Source: Hymenobacter amundsenii (GTDB lineage Bacteria; Bacteroidota; Bacteroidia; Cytophagales; Hymenobacteraceae). Taken from it: a DNA stretch of 63,242 bases. Location: positions 1 to 63,242 of the forward strand of contig NZ_NIRR01000026.1 in assembly GCF_002204745.1 (NCBI RefSeq). Direction: 5' to 3'. The notes beneath the pieces are model-generated. The model was not told where the DNA came from. It made no database searches and saw only the letters and a list, made by a program, of their open reading frames with translations. Both the position numbers and the translations under genes were made by a program. Each line of letters starts with the position of its first letter. Position 1 is the first letter of the stretch. Below are positions 51,795-59,209 of the stretch, in pieces.

Positions 51795-53258
51795 ATGGAA
51801 CCAGATGTACAACGCCCCGGCCCCGTAACGGCTGCTTCGGCAGAGCACGACAACAACCAGGTATCGACCGGTAAAATCTGGCAGGTCATTACCTCGTCCT
51901 CGGTCGGGACGGTGATTGAGTGGTACGACTTCTACATCTTCGGGTCGTTGGCCACGATTATTTCCACGCTCTACTTTCCTAAAACGAACCCGCTGGCAGC
52001 GCTGCTGGCTACGCTGGCGGCTTTCGCAGTGGGCTTCGTGGTGCGGCCTTTCGGGGCGGTGGTGTTCGGGCGGATCGGGGATATGGTGGGGCGCAAGTAC
52101 ACATTTCTGCTCACGCTGCTGCTGATGGGCGGCTCTACGTTTGCCATCGGGCTGGTGCCCACGTTTGCCACTATTGGCGTAATGGCCCCGGTGCTGCTGT
52201 TTCTGCTGCGCGTGGTGCAGGGCCTGGCCCTGGGCGGCGAGTACGGTGGAGCCGCCACCTACGTGGCCGAGCACTCGCCCGATAACCAACGGGGCTACTA
52301 TACCAGCTTCATCCAGACCACGGCTACCATTGGCCTATTCGTGAGCATTGCGGTGCTCATTGGTACCCGTTTGGCCGTGGGCGATGAGGCGTTCAAAATC
52401 TGGGGCTGGCGGATTCCGTTCCTGCTCTCGGGCGTGCTCGTTATTGCTTCCTACTACATCCGCCGCCGGCTTGATGAGTCGCCGCTGTTTGCCAAGGCCA
52501 AGGCCGAAGGCACCACCAGCAAGTCGCCGCTACGCGACTCGTTCGTGGAGCCCGAAAACCGCAAGCTGGTGCTGCTGGCGCTGTTCGGAGCTACGATGGG
52601 GCAGGGCGTAGTGTGGTACACGGGCCAGTTTTACGCCTACTTCTTTCTACAAACCGTGCTCAAAATTGAGCAGATTCCGGCCAGCATTATCCTGTGCGTG
52701 GCCCTGCTGCTGGCCACGCCGTTTTTCATCTACTTCGGCAGCCTCTCCGACCGCATCGGCCGCAAGCGCATCATCATGACGGGCCTGCTGTGCGGGGCCG
52801 TGTTCACCATCCCGATTTTCTACGGCCTGAAGGCTTTCTCGGGCCCGATAGTGGAGAAAACCGCTGCTACTGTGGATGCCGCCGGCGTGGCCGTGCCCGC
52901 CGTGATGGTCGCCAACGAGCCCAATATGCTGGCCCTGATTGCCCTTATTTTCTGCCTGGTGCTGTTCGTAACGATGGCCTACGGCCCGATTGCCGCCTAC
53001 CTCGTGGAGCTGTTCCCAACCAAAGTTCGCTATACCTCCCTGTCGGTGCCTTACCACATCGGCAACGGTATTTTCGGCGGCTTGGTGCCCCTGATTTCGA
53101 CGGCGATGGTGGCTTGGGCTGCCGCCCAGCCCAGCGGCTTCCTGCAGGAGCACAGCATCTACTTCGGCCTCGTGTACCCGGTAGTCGTTGCCCTCATTAC
53201 GTTCGTTATCGGCTCGCTTTACATGAAAGACATCCGCAACGTGCGCATCATGGATTAG
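51795..53258 (+). CDS. MHS-family MFS symporter (metabolite:H+)
   Basis: 487 residues, about 12 membrane helices. The MHS signatures SSVGTVIEWYDFYIFGSLA, GRIGDMVGRKYTF, RVVQGLALGGEYGGAATYVA and GSLSDRIGRKRI are clear. An extended loop about 350-372 separates later helices. Relatives (ProP, ShiA, KgtP, CitA types) import carboxylates or zwitterions with protons. The nearby acetyl- and propionyl-CoA synthetase genes point to short-chain carboxylic acids. Confidence 0.9.
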   Translation: MEPDVQRPGPVTAASAEHDNNQVSTGKIWQVITSSSVGTVIEWYDFYIFGSLATIISTLYFPKTNPLAALLATLAAFAVGFVVRPFGAVVFGRIGDMVGRKYTFLLTLLLMGGSTFAIGLVPTFATIGVMAPVLLFLLRVVQGLALGGEYGGAATYVAEHSPDNQRGYYTSFIQTTATIGLFVSIAVLIGTRLAVGDEAFKIWGWRIPFLLSGVLVIASYYIRRRLDESPLFAKAKAEGTTSKSPLRDSFVEPENRKLVLLALFGATMGQGVVWYTGQFYAYFFLQTVLKIEQIPASIILCVALLLATPFFIYFGSLSDRIGRKRIIMTGLLCGAVFTIPIFYGLKAFSGPIVEKTAATVDAAGVAVPAVMVANEPNMLALIALIFCLVLFVTMAYGPIAAYLVELFPTKVRYTSLSVPYHIGNGIFGGLVPLISTAMVAWAAAQPSGFLQEHSIYFGLVYPVVVALITFVIGSLYMKDIRNVRIMD

Positions 53259-53390
53259 CGCGCACCGCCCGGCTGCTTGCCAAAAAAGTCCGCCGGGCCA
53301 TTGGTTCGGCGGATTTTGCTTGCTTTGACGGATGAGCCACAATCCCTGCTCCGCTTGGCGCACCAGGAACTACCCCTCAAACCCCACGCC

Positions 53391-53606
53391 ATGCCCGCCA
53401 TTATGCCCCCGGAACAGCCCGAACAGCGGCGCGGGCAGCGGCTGCTGTTTCTGGCGGTGCTGTTTGCAGTGCTGCTCAACTTCCCGCTGCTCGGCACCTT
53501 CAGCCACGATGCCCGTCTGGCCGGTATCCCCGTCCTGTACCTCTATGTGCTCGTGGTTTGGGTTGCGTTGGTAGCCCTGACGGGCTGGTTGGTGAAGGTG
53601 AAATAA
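53391..53606 (+). CDS. Small two-helix membrane protein beside SSF sensor
   Basis: 71 residues with two membrane helices (LLFLAVLFAVLLNFPLLG and VLYLYVLVVWVALVALTGWL). Short helper proteins of the DUF485/DUF3311/YhdT kind often precede sodium:solute symporter-family proteins; the GIPVLYLYVLVVW motif is closest to DUF3311. ATG at 53391 gives MPAIMPPEQPEQ; the open frame extends further up without sense. It probably pairs with the SSF domain downstream. Confidence 0.72.
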   Translation: MPAIMPPEQPEQRRGQRLLFLAVLFAVLLNFPLLGTFSHDARLAGIPVLYLYVLVVWVALVALTGWLVKVK

Positions 53607-53607
53607 G

Positions 53608-53709
53608 GAGGTAATGACATAGGACATTCCTCGTTTTTTCTGGGGACTTATCGGTCTCCCTGAATAATTCAATGCCATCTAGGCCACTATAACAGCACCT
53701 CATTACCTC
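53608..53709. repeat. Inverted pair GAGGTAATGA in the gap before the sensor gene
   Basis: GAGGTAATGA (53608-53617) and TCATTACCTC (53700-53709) flank about 80 bp between the two-helix gene and the SSF gene. The arms start right at the stop of the first gene and end 5 bp before the ATG of the second. It is another word-type arrangement. Confidence 0.5.
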
Positions 53710-53714
53710 ACTGC

Positions 53715-55532
53715 ATGTCTCCGCTGCTCGTCATTGGCTTTTCCTTTGGCTACCTCCTGCTACTGTTCGGGGTGGCCTACGCGGCCGAGCGGCGGGGGGC
53801 GGCGCGGCGCAGCCTCGTGAGCAACCCCTACGTGTACGCCCTGAGCATGGCCGTGTACTGCACGGCCTGGACCTACTACGGCTCGGTGGGGCGGGCCGCG
53901 CACTTCGGGTTGGAGTTCGTGGGCATCTACCTTGGGCCCACGCTCATGGCCCCACTGGCCTGGCTGGTGCTGCGCAAAATCATCCGCATCTGCCGGGCTC
54001 AGCGGCTCACGTCTATTGCCGATTTTATCTCGGCCCGCTACGGCAAGAGCGCGGGACTGGGGGCGCTGGCTACGGTGGTGTGCGTGCTGGGCGTGGTGCC
54101 CTACATCGCGCTCCAAATCAAGGCCATTGCGGCTTCGTTTGATATCCTGACCCGTGTGCCCGGCACGCTGGGGCTGCCGGTTGAGGATGCGGCGGCCGTG
54201 AGTTCGGCATTCTACACCACCGTGGTGCTGGCCTTTTTTACCATCATTTTCGGGGTGCGCTCGGTGGAGGCTACCGAGCGCCACGAGGGCATGGTGCTGG
54301 CTGTGGCCATGGAAAGCCTGCTCAAGCTAGTGGCCTTTCTGGTGGCCGGGCTGTTCGTCACCTACGGGCTGTTCCAGGGTTTCGCCGACGTGTTCGAGCG
54401 GGCCGCCGCGGTACCCGACCTGCGACGGCTCTTTACGCTCGAAGGGGTTGGTACCGCGCCGGGGCAGTGGTTTACGCTGCTGCTGCTGAGCATGTCGGCC
54501 GTGCTGCTGCTGCCCCGGCAGTTTCAGGTGGCCGTGGTCGAGAACGTGAACGAGGACCATTTGCGCAAGGCCATGTGGCTGTTTCCGCTCTACCTCATCG
54601 TCATCAATATTTTCGTGCTGCCGCTGGCCTTCGGGGGGCGGCTGCTCGACCCGGCCGGCCGTCTCGATGCCGATATGTACGTGCTGGCGCTACCCTTGCA
54701 AGCCGGGCGGCCCTGGCTGGCGCTGTTCATCTATCTGGGTGGGCTGTCGGCGGCCAGCAGCATGATTATCGTTGAAACCATTGCCCTGAGCGTGATGATG
54801 AGCCACCACCTGCTCATGCCGCTGCTCGTGCGCGTGCCCACGGCCCGGGCCGAAGGGCCGCGCTGGTTTGCCCGGCTTGGGCAGCTGGCCCTGCACAGCC
54901 GGCGGCTGGCTGTGGTGCTCGTGCTGCTGCTGGCCTTCGCCTACTACGCCGCCGTAGGCCACCTGCTGCCGCTCGTGAACACCGGCCTGATTTCGTTTGC
55001 CGCCGTGGCCCAGTTCGTGCCGGTGGTGCTGGGTGGGCTTTACTGGCAGGGTGGCACCCGCGGCGGGGCGGCGGCGGGCCTGCTGGCGGGCTTCCTGATC
55101 TGGTTTTACACGCTGGTACTGCCCACGATGGTGGGGCCGGGGCTGGTGCCCGAAACGGTGCTCACGAACGGACCCTGGGGCCTGAGCTGGCTGCGGCCGG
55201 GGGCGCTGCTGGGCCTGGAAGGGCTCGATGCGCTGTCGCATGGGTTGTTCTGGAGCTGGCTGCTCAATATCGGGCTCTACGTGGGTGTGTCGCTGCGGCG
55301 GGCCCCCTCGGCCCTGGAACAGCGGCAGGCGCAGCTATTCGTGCATGCCTTCCGCCAGCCCGCCGGTTTCGAGGCTAGTCCGGCGGGGTGGCAGGCCGCC
55401 GCCGAGCTACCCGATGTGCGGGCGCTTTTGGTAGGCTCCTGGGGAAGAAACGCACCGCGCAGGCATTGCATGCCTTCCACGAGCACTTCCCCGAAGCCCA
55501 TGCCCCGGCCCCCAGCGCAGCCCTCGGAATGA
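53715..55532 (+). CDS. SSF-permease half of a CrbS/CbrA-type sensor kinase
   Basis: 605 residues as read, with about 13 membrane helices of the sodium:solute symporter fold (MAVYCTAWTYYGSVGRAAHF, SIADFISARYGKS, VEATERHEGMVLAVAMESLL). In intact CrbS/CbrA relatives this domain continues into a STAC domain and a histidine kinase. Here the frame breaks near 55435: after PDVRALLVG the conserved FLGKKRTAQALHAF continues one frame away. One missing base would restore a single ORF of 53715-56539. The last ~30 residues of this product (NAPRRHCMPSTST...) are therefore out-of-frame sequence. Stop TGA overlaps the kinase ATG as ATGA. Confidence 0.85.
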   Translation: MSPLLVIGFSFGYLLLLFGVAYAAERRGAARRSLVSNPYVYALSMAVYCTAWTYYGSVGRAAHFGLEFVGIYLGPTLMAPLAWLVLRKIIRICRAQRLTSIADFISARYGKSAGLGALATVVCVLGVVPYIALQIKAIAASFDILTRVPGTLGLPVEDAAAVSSAFYTTVVLAFFTIIFGVRSVEATERHEGMVLAVAMESLLKLVAFLVAGLFVTYGLFQGFADVFERAAAVPDLRRLFTLEGVGTAPGQWFTLLLLSMSAVLLLPRQFQVAVVENVNEDHLRKAMWLFPLYLIVINIFVLPLAFGGRLLDPAGRLDADMYVLALPLQAGRPWLALFIYLGGLSAASSMIIVETIALSVMMSHHLLMPLLVRVPTARAEGPRWFARLGQLALHSRRLAVVLVLLLAFAYYAAVGHLLPLVNTGLISFAAVAQFVPVVLGGLYWQGGTRGGAAAGLLAGFLIWFYTLVLPTMVGPGLVPETVLTNGPWGLSWLRPGALLGLEGLDALSHGLFWSWLLNIGLYVGVSLRRAPSALEQRQAQLFVHAFRQPAGFEASPAGWQAAAELPDVRALLVGSWGRNAPRRHCMPSTSTSPKPMPRPPAQPSE

Positions 55533-56539
55533 TGGCTTCGACGGATGTCCTAACGGCTCCCTCGTCCACTTCTTCCCCCAGCCAACCGTTGCCCCCCGCC
55601 GCCGACCCGCGCCTGCTGGCTTACGCCGAAAAACTACTGGCCGGGGCCGTGGGCCCGGCCTCGGCCCGACTGCTGCTGCGCTCCTCGGTGGGGGTCGAGG
55701 ATATCAGCTTCGACAACGTAGTGGGTATTCTCAGGGAAAGCCAGCAGCTGCTAGAAGCCAACCGCCAGCTCCAGAAGCAGCAGCGCCAGTTGCAGCGCCT
55801 CACCGGGCAGCTCCAGCAGGCCTACGACCAGCTTCAGGAACTCGACCAGCAAAAGGATGAATTCCTGTATACCGTCACCCACGAGCTGCGCACGCCGCTT
55901 ACCAGCATCCGGGCCCTTGCCGAAATCCTTTCCGATAACCCCGACCTCGAAGAGGATGAGCGCCACCGCTTCCTGCTCACCATCACGAAGGAGTCGGAGC
56001 GCCTGGGCCGCCTGATTGCGCTGGTCCTCGACCTCGAAAAGTACGAGTCGGGCACCGTGCGCCTTGCCAAAACAGACCTCGACCTGGCCGATATCATCAC
56101 CGACGCCCTCGAAGCCATCGGCCCCCAGCTGCGAGCCAAACATATCCAAGTCGACCTCGCGGTGCCGCCCGGCCTGCCGGCGCTGCCCGGCGACCGGGAC
56201 CGGCTCATGCAGGTGCTCGTGAACCTGCTCTCCAACGCCGCCAAATCGTGCCGGGCCGATGGCTCGGGGCGCGTGGGCGTGGGCGTGGCCGCTACGCCCA
56301 CCGGCCTGGGTCTATGGGTACAGGACAACGGCCGGGGTATTGCGCCGGAGTTTCATCAGCTTATTTTCGACAAGTTCTACCAGGCCCAGCACCAGACTAC
56401 CCGTAAGCCCGAAGGCTCGGGCCTGGGCCTGGCCATCACCAAAAAAATAGTGGAACTGCACGCCGGCCGCATCTGGGTCGAAAGCCAACCCAACCAGGGT
56501 GCGCGGTTCTCGTTGGAAATTCCGCTCCGCTCATCCTGA
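55529..56539 (+). CDS. Histidine-kinase half of the split sensor
   Basis: 336 residues from the ATG at 55529, though the same frame is open from 55388 and carries homologous STAC residues upstream of that ATG. After a linker comes a coiled coil (LEANRQLQKQQRQLQRLTGQ), HisKA with phospho-His in FLYTVTHELRTPLTSIRALA, and HATPase with NLLSNAAKSC, VQDNGRGIAPEFH and GSGLGLAITKKIVELHAGRI. If translated separately it is a soluble kinase; if frame is restored it is the output of the SSF sensor. It should phosphorylate the receiver at 56659. Confidence 0.85.
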   Translation: MMASTDVLTAPSSTSSPSQPLPPAADPRLLAYAEKLLAGAVGPASARLLLRSSVGVEDISFDNVVGILRESQQLLEANRQLQKQQRQLQRLTGQLQQAYDQLQELDQQKDEFLYTVTHELRTPLTSIRALAEILSDNPDLEEDERHRFLLTITKESERLGRLIALVLDLEKYESGTVRLAKTDLDLADIITDALEAIGPQLRAKHIQVDLAVPPGLPALPGDRDRLMQVLVNLLSNAAKSCRADGSGRVGVGVAATPTGLGLWVQDNGRGIAPEFHQLIFDKFYQAQHQTTRKPEGSGLGLAITKKIVELHAGRIWVESQPNQGARFSLEIPLRSS

Positions 56540-56658
56540 CTATTACGAGCATCGAGCGGTGCCGAAGAACTACTATAAAAGGCAACTTCAAAAAACACCT
56601 TCTTATTGAGGTTCGCGCAAGTGGACGCTGGACGACAGAAGATTTTACGCTACTTCCT

Positions 56659-57039
56659 ATGCCTCATACGCCGCACATTCTCCTGGTCGATGACGAGCCC
56701 AACATTGTGATGTCGCTCGATTTTTTGATGCGTAAGGCGGGCTACCAGGTGAGCATTGCCCGCAACGGCACCGAGGCCCTGGAGGCCGTTAGCCAGACAC
56801 CCTTTGAAGTGGTCATTCTCGATATTATGATGCCCGATGTGGATGGCTACCAGGTGTGCCGCCAGCTGCGCCAGCGCCCCGACCGGGCCGGTACCCGCGT
56901 TATTTTCCTGAGCGCCAAAAGCAAGGAAGAGGACGTGGCGGAGGGCTACGCCGCCGGGGCCGACCTCTACCTGACCAAACCCTTCAGCACCCGCCAACTT
57001 ATGGCGCAGGTGAAGCTGCTGCTGCCCGCCACGTCCTAA
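56659..57039 (+). CDS. Receiver-only response regulator
   Basis: 126 residues, a CheY-like receiver with acidic pair DDE (11-13), phospho-acceptor D55 (VVILDIMMPDVDG), Ser/Thr switch (VIFLSAKSKEED) and Lys in YLTKPFS. It ends right after helix 5, so there is no DNA-binding or other output domain. CrbR, partner of CrbS in the acetate switch, has a LuxR-type HTH here. It lies 119 bp after the kinase and 12 bp before the acyl-CoA synthetase gene. Confidence 0.9.
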   Translation: MPHTPHILLVDDEPNIVMSLDFLMRKAGYQVSIARNGTEALEAVSQTPFEVVILDIMMPDVDGYQVCRQLRQRPDRAGTRVIFLSAKSKEEDVAEGYAAGADLYLTKPFSTRQLMAQVKLLLPATS

Positions 57040-57051
57040 CCCCGCCCGCCC

Positions 57052-59037
57052 ATGCCAACGCCCAGCTATACCGCCGATTACGCCGCCAGCCGCCACGACC
57101 CGGCCGAATTCTGGGCCGGCCAGGCCCGCCAACTGGCTTGGCACCGCGAGCCGCCGCGCCCGGTACTGCGCCAGGAGCCCGGCACCGGCTTCGACCGTTG
57201 GTTTGGGGGTGGGCAGCTGAATACGAGCTGGCTCTGCCTCGACTACCACGTGCAGAACGGCCGCGCCGACCAGGTGGCTCTGATTTACGACTCGCCCGTA
57301 ACCCAAACGGTCCGCCGCTACACTTACCGCGAGCTGCTGAACCTGACCAGCCGCTTCGCCGGGGGGCTGCGCCAGCTGGGCGTGGCTGAGGGCGACCGGG
57401 TGCTCCTCTACATGCCCAATATGCCCGAGGCGGTGGTGGCTATGCTGGCCTGCGCCCGGCTTGGAGCCGTGCACTCGGTGGTGTTCGGGGGCTTCGCGCC
57501 GGCCGAGCTGGCCGTTCGCATCGATGATGCCCGGCCCCGGGTGCTCATCTGCGCCTCGGCCGGCATGGAGTTCGACCGCGTAATTCCCTACCTGCCCCTC
57601 GTGACGGATGCCCTGGCCCGCGCCACCCACCAGCCGGACTACGTAGTGGTCAACCAGCGCGACTTCTGCGTGGCCGCGCTGGACGCGGAACCCAGCCCAA
57701 CAGCCGAGCAGCCGGCCGGCCCGATCAAACTTGCCCGCCTTGTAGACTACCACGAGCTGCTGGCGGCGGAGCCCGTCGAGGCTGTGGCGCTCGACGCGGC
57801 GGCCCCGCTCTATATTCTGTACACCAGCGGGACCACCGGCCGACCCAAAGGCGTGCTGCGCGACCACGGCGGCCACGCGGTGGCCCTCAAGTACAGCATG
57901 AGCGCCGTGTACGGCCTGAACCCCGGCGACACCATGTTCACGGGCTCTGATATCGGGTGGGCCGTGGGCCACAGCTATATCGTGTACGGGCCGCTGTTGC
58001 ACGGCTGTACCACGGTGCTCTTCGAAGGCAAGCCCGTGCGTACGCCCGATGCCGGCACGTTCTGGCGCGTGGCCGCCGACCACGGCGCGAACGTGCTGTT
58101 CACGGCCCCCACCGCCATCCGGGCCATTCGTAAGGAAGATCCCGAAGGCCACTTGGCCCGCCGCTACGACCTGAGCCAGTTGCGCCACCTGTTTCTGGCC
58201 GGCGAGCGGTGCGACCCCGCTACCTATGCCTGGGCCGGCGAGCTGCTGGGCGTGCCCGTTATCGACCATTGGTGGCAAACCGAATCGGGCTGGCCCATGC
58301 TGGCTACACTGGTGGGCTACCTCGACATGCCGCCGCCCCGCGCCGGCTCGGCTGGCCACCCCGTGCCGGGCTATGACCTGCAGGTACTGAATGAAGCCGG
58401 CCAGCCCTTACCGGCTGGTACCACCGGCCTGGTTACGGTGCGCCGCCCGCTACCGCCCGGCTGCCTGCCCACGCTCTGGCACGACGACGCCCGCTTCCAG
58501 GAGTCGTACTTCGACGCTTTTCCCGGCTACTACCTTTCCGGCGACGGCGGCTACCGCGACGCCGAGGGCTACTGCTACATTATGGGTCGGGTTGATGATG
58601 TGATTAACGTGGCCGGCCACCGCCTAAGCACCGGCGAGCTGGAAGAAATTCTGGCCGCCCACCCGGCCGTGGCCGAGTGCGCCGTGCTGGGCCTCCTGGA
58701 TGAGCTGCGGGGCCAGGTGCCCGTGGGCCTGGTGGTACTCAAAGATGGGCAGGAACTCAGCGAAAACGACCTTGAACAGGCCCTGGTACAACTGATTCGC
58801 CAGCGGATTGGGGCGGTGGCCTGCTTCCGGCAGGCGGCCGTGGTAGCGCGGCTGCCCAAAACCCGCTCGGGCAAAATCCTGCGCAAAACCCTGCGCCAAC
58901 TCGCCGACGGCGAAAAATTCCCCGTACCTTCTACCATCGATGACCCCGCCATCCTCGACGAAATCCGGCAAGTGCTGGCCCGGCGCGGAATAGGGCCGGG
59001 GGCCGAAACGAACCTACCGCCTCCACTGTCATCCTAG
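57052..59037 (+). CDS. prpE: Propionyl-CoA synthetase-like acyl-CoA ligase
   Basis: 661 residues, ANL superfamily. P-loop YTSGTTGRPKGVLRDHGGH, hinge GRVDDVINVAGHRLSTGELE and the catalytic Lys in RLPKTRSGKILRKTLRQ. LRDHGGHAVALKYSMSAVYG and GSDIGWAVGHSYIVYGPLLH follow the PrpE/ACSS3 pattern rather than Acs. It activates propionate or another short acid to its CoA thioester. It is co-transcribed with the response regulator. The stop codon lies in a family A-like repeat (59028-59129). Confidence 0.85.
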   Translation: MPTPSYTADYAASRHDPAEFWAGQARQLAWHREPPRPVLRQEPGTGFDRWFGGGQLNTSWLCLDYHVQNGRADQVALIYDSPVTQTVRRYTYRELLNLTSRFAGGLRQLGVAEGDRVLLYMPNMPEAVVAMLACARLGAVHSVVFGGFAPAELAVRIDDARPRVLICASAGMEFDRVIPYLPLVTDALARATHQPDYVVVNQRDFCVAALDAEPSPTAEQPAGPIKLARLVDYHELLAAEPVEAVALDAAAPLYILYTSGTTGRPKGVLRDHGGHAVALKYSMSAVYGLNPGDTMFTGSDIGWAVGHSYIVYGPLLHGCTTVLFEGKPVRTPDAGTFWRVAADHGANVLFTAPTAIRAIRKEDPEGHLARRYDLSQLRHLFLAGERCDPATYAWAGELLGVPVIDHWWQTESGWPMLATLVGYLDMPPPRAGSAGHPVPGYDLQVLNEAGQPLPAGTTGLVTVRRPLPPGCLPTLWHDDARFQESYFDAFPGYYLSGDGGYRDAEGYCYIMGRVDDVINVAGHRLSTGELEEILAAHPAVAECAVLGLLDELRGQVPVGLVVLKDGQELSENDLEQALVQLIRQRIGAVACFRQAAVVARLPKTRSGKILRKTLRQLADGEKFPVPSTIDDPAILDEIRQVLARRGIGPGAETNLPPPLSS

Positions 59038-59129
59038 CTTGCGAAAGACCTGGTAAGAAGCTGTTCTCTGGAGTTACCCGCTTGCCACATCCTCCGTACT
59101 CGCTTGCTGCACGACACGCCCAGGATGAC
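59028..59129. repeat. Divergent family A copy overlapping the prpE stop codon
   Basis: Ends GTCATCCT (59028-59035) and AGGATGAC (59122-59129); inside, GCGAAAGACCT recalls family A/B arms. The TAG stop of prpE (59035-59037) is part of the left end, so the element supplies the last two codons. Confidence 0.55.
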
Positions 59130-59140
59130 GGCTGTCTTTC

Positions 59141-59200
59141 ACTCACTCACTCACTCACTCACTTATTCGCTCATTCACCGAGTCACCAATCCACTCATTC
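59141..59200. repeat. TCAC/ATTCAC word array before acs
   Basis: Tandem TCAC (ACTCACTCACTCACTCACTC) and then ATTCACCGAGTCACC words fill the space up to the acs start. Similar CACTCATTCAC words occur near 28150, 31380 and 51725, beside other repeats. Confidence 0.6.
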
Positions 59201-59209
59201 AACCCCGTT

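Noticed and set aside
55425..55450. Programmed -1 frameshift in the split sensor
   Set aside because: The CTTTTGG stretch is not a proper X-XXY-YYZ slippery heptamer in the zero frame and no strong downstream structure stands out.
56650..58359. 569-codon frame opposite the response regulator and prpE
   Set aside because: Spans two conserved plus-strand genes; composition (His, Gly, Val-rich) is typical of antisense translation.
59141..59160. CRISPR-like tandem repeat
   Set aside because: A simple TCAC tetranucleotide array without spacers.
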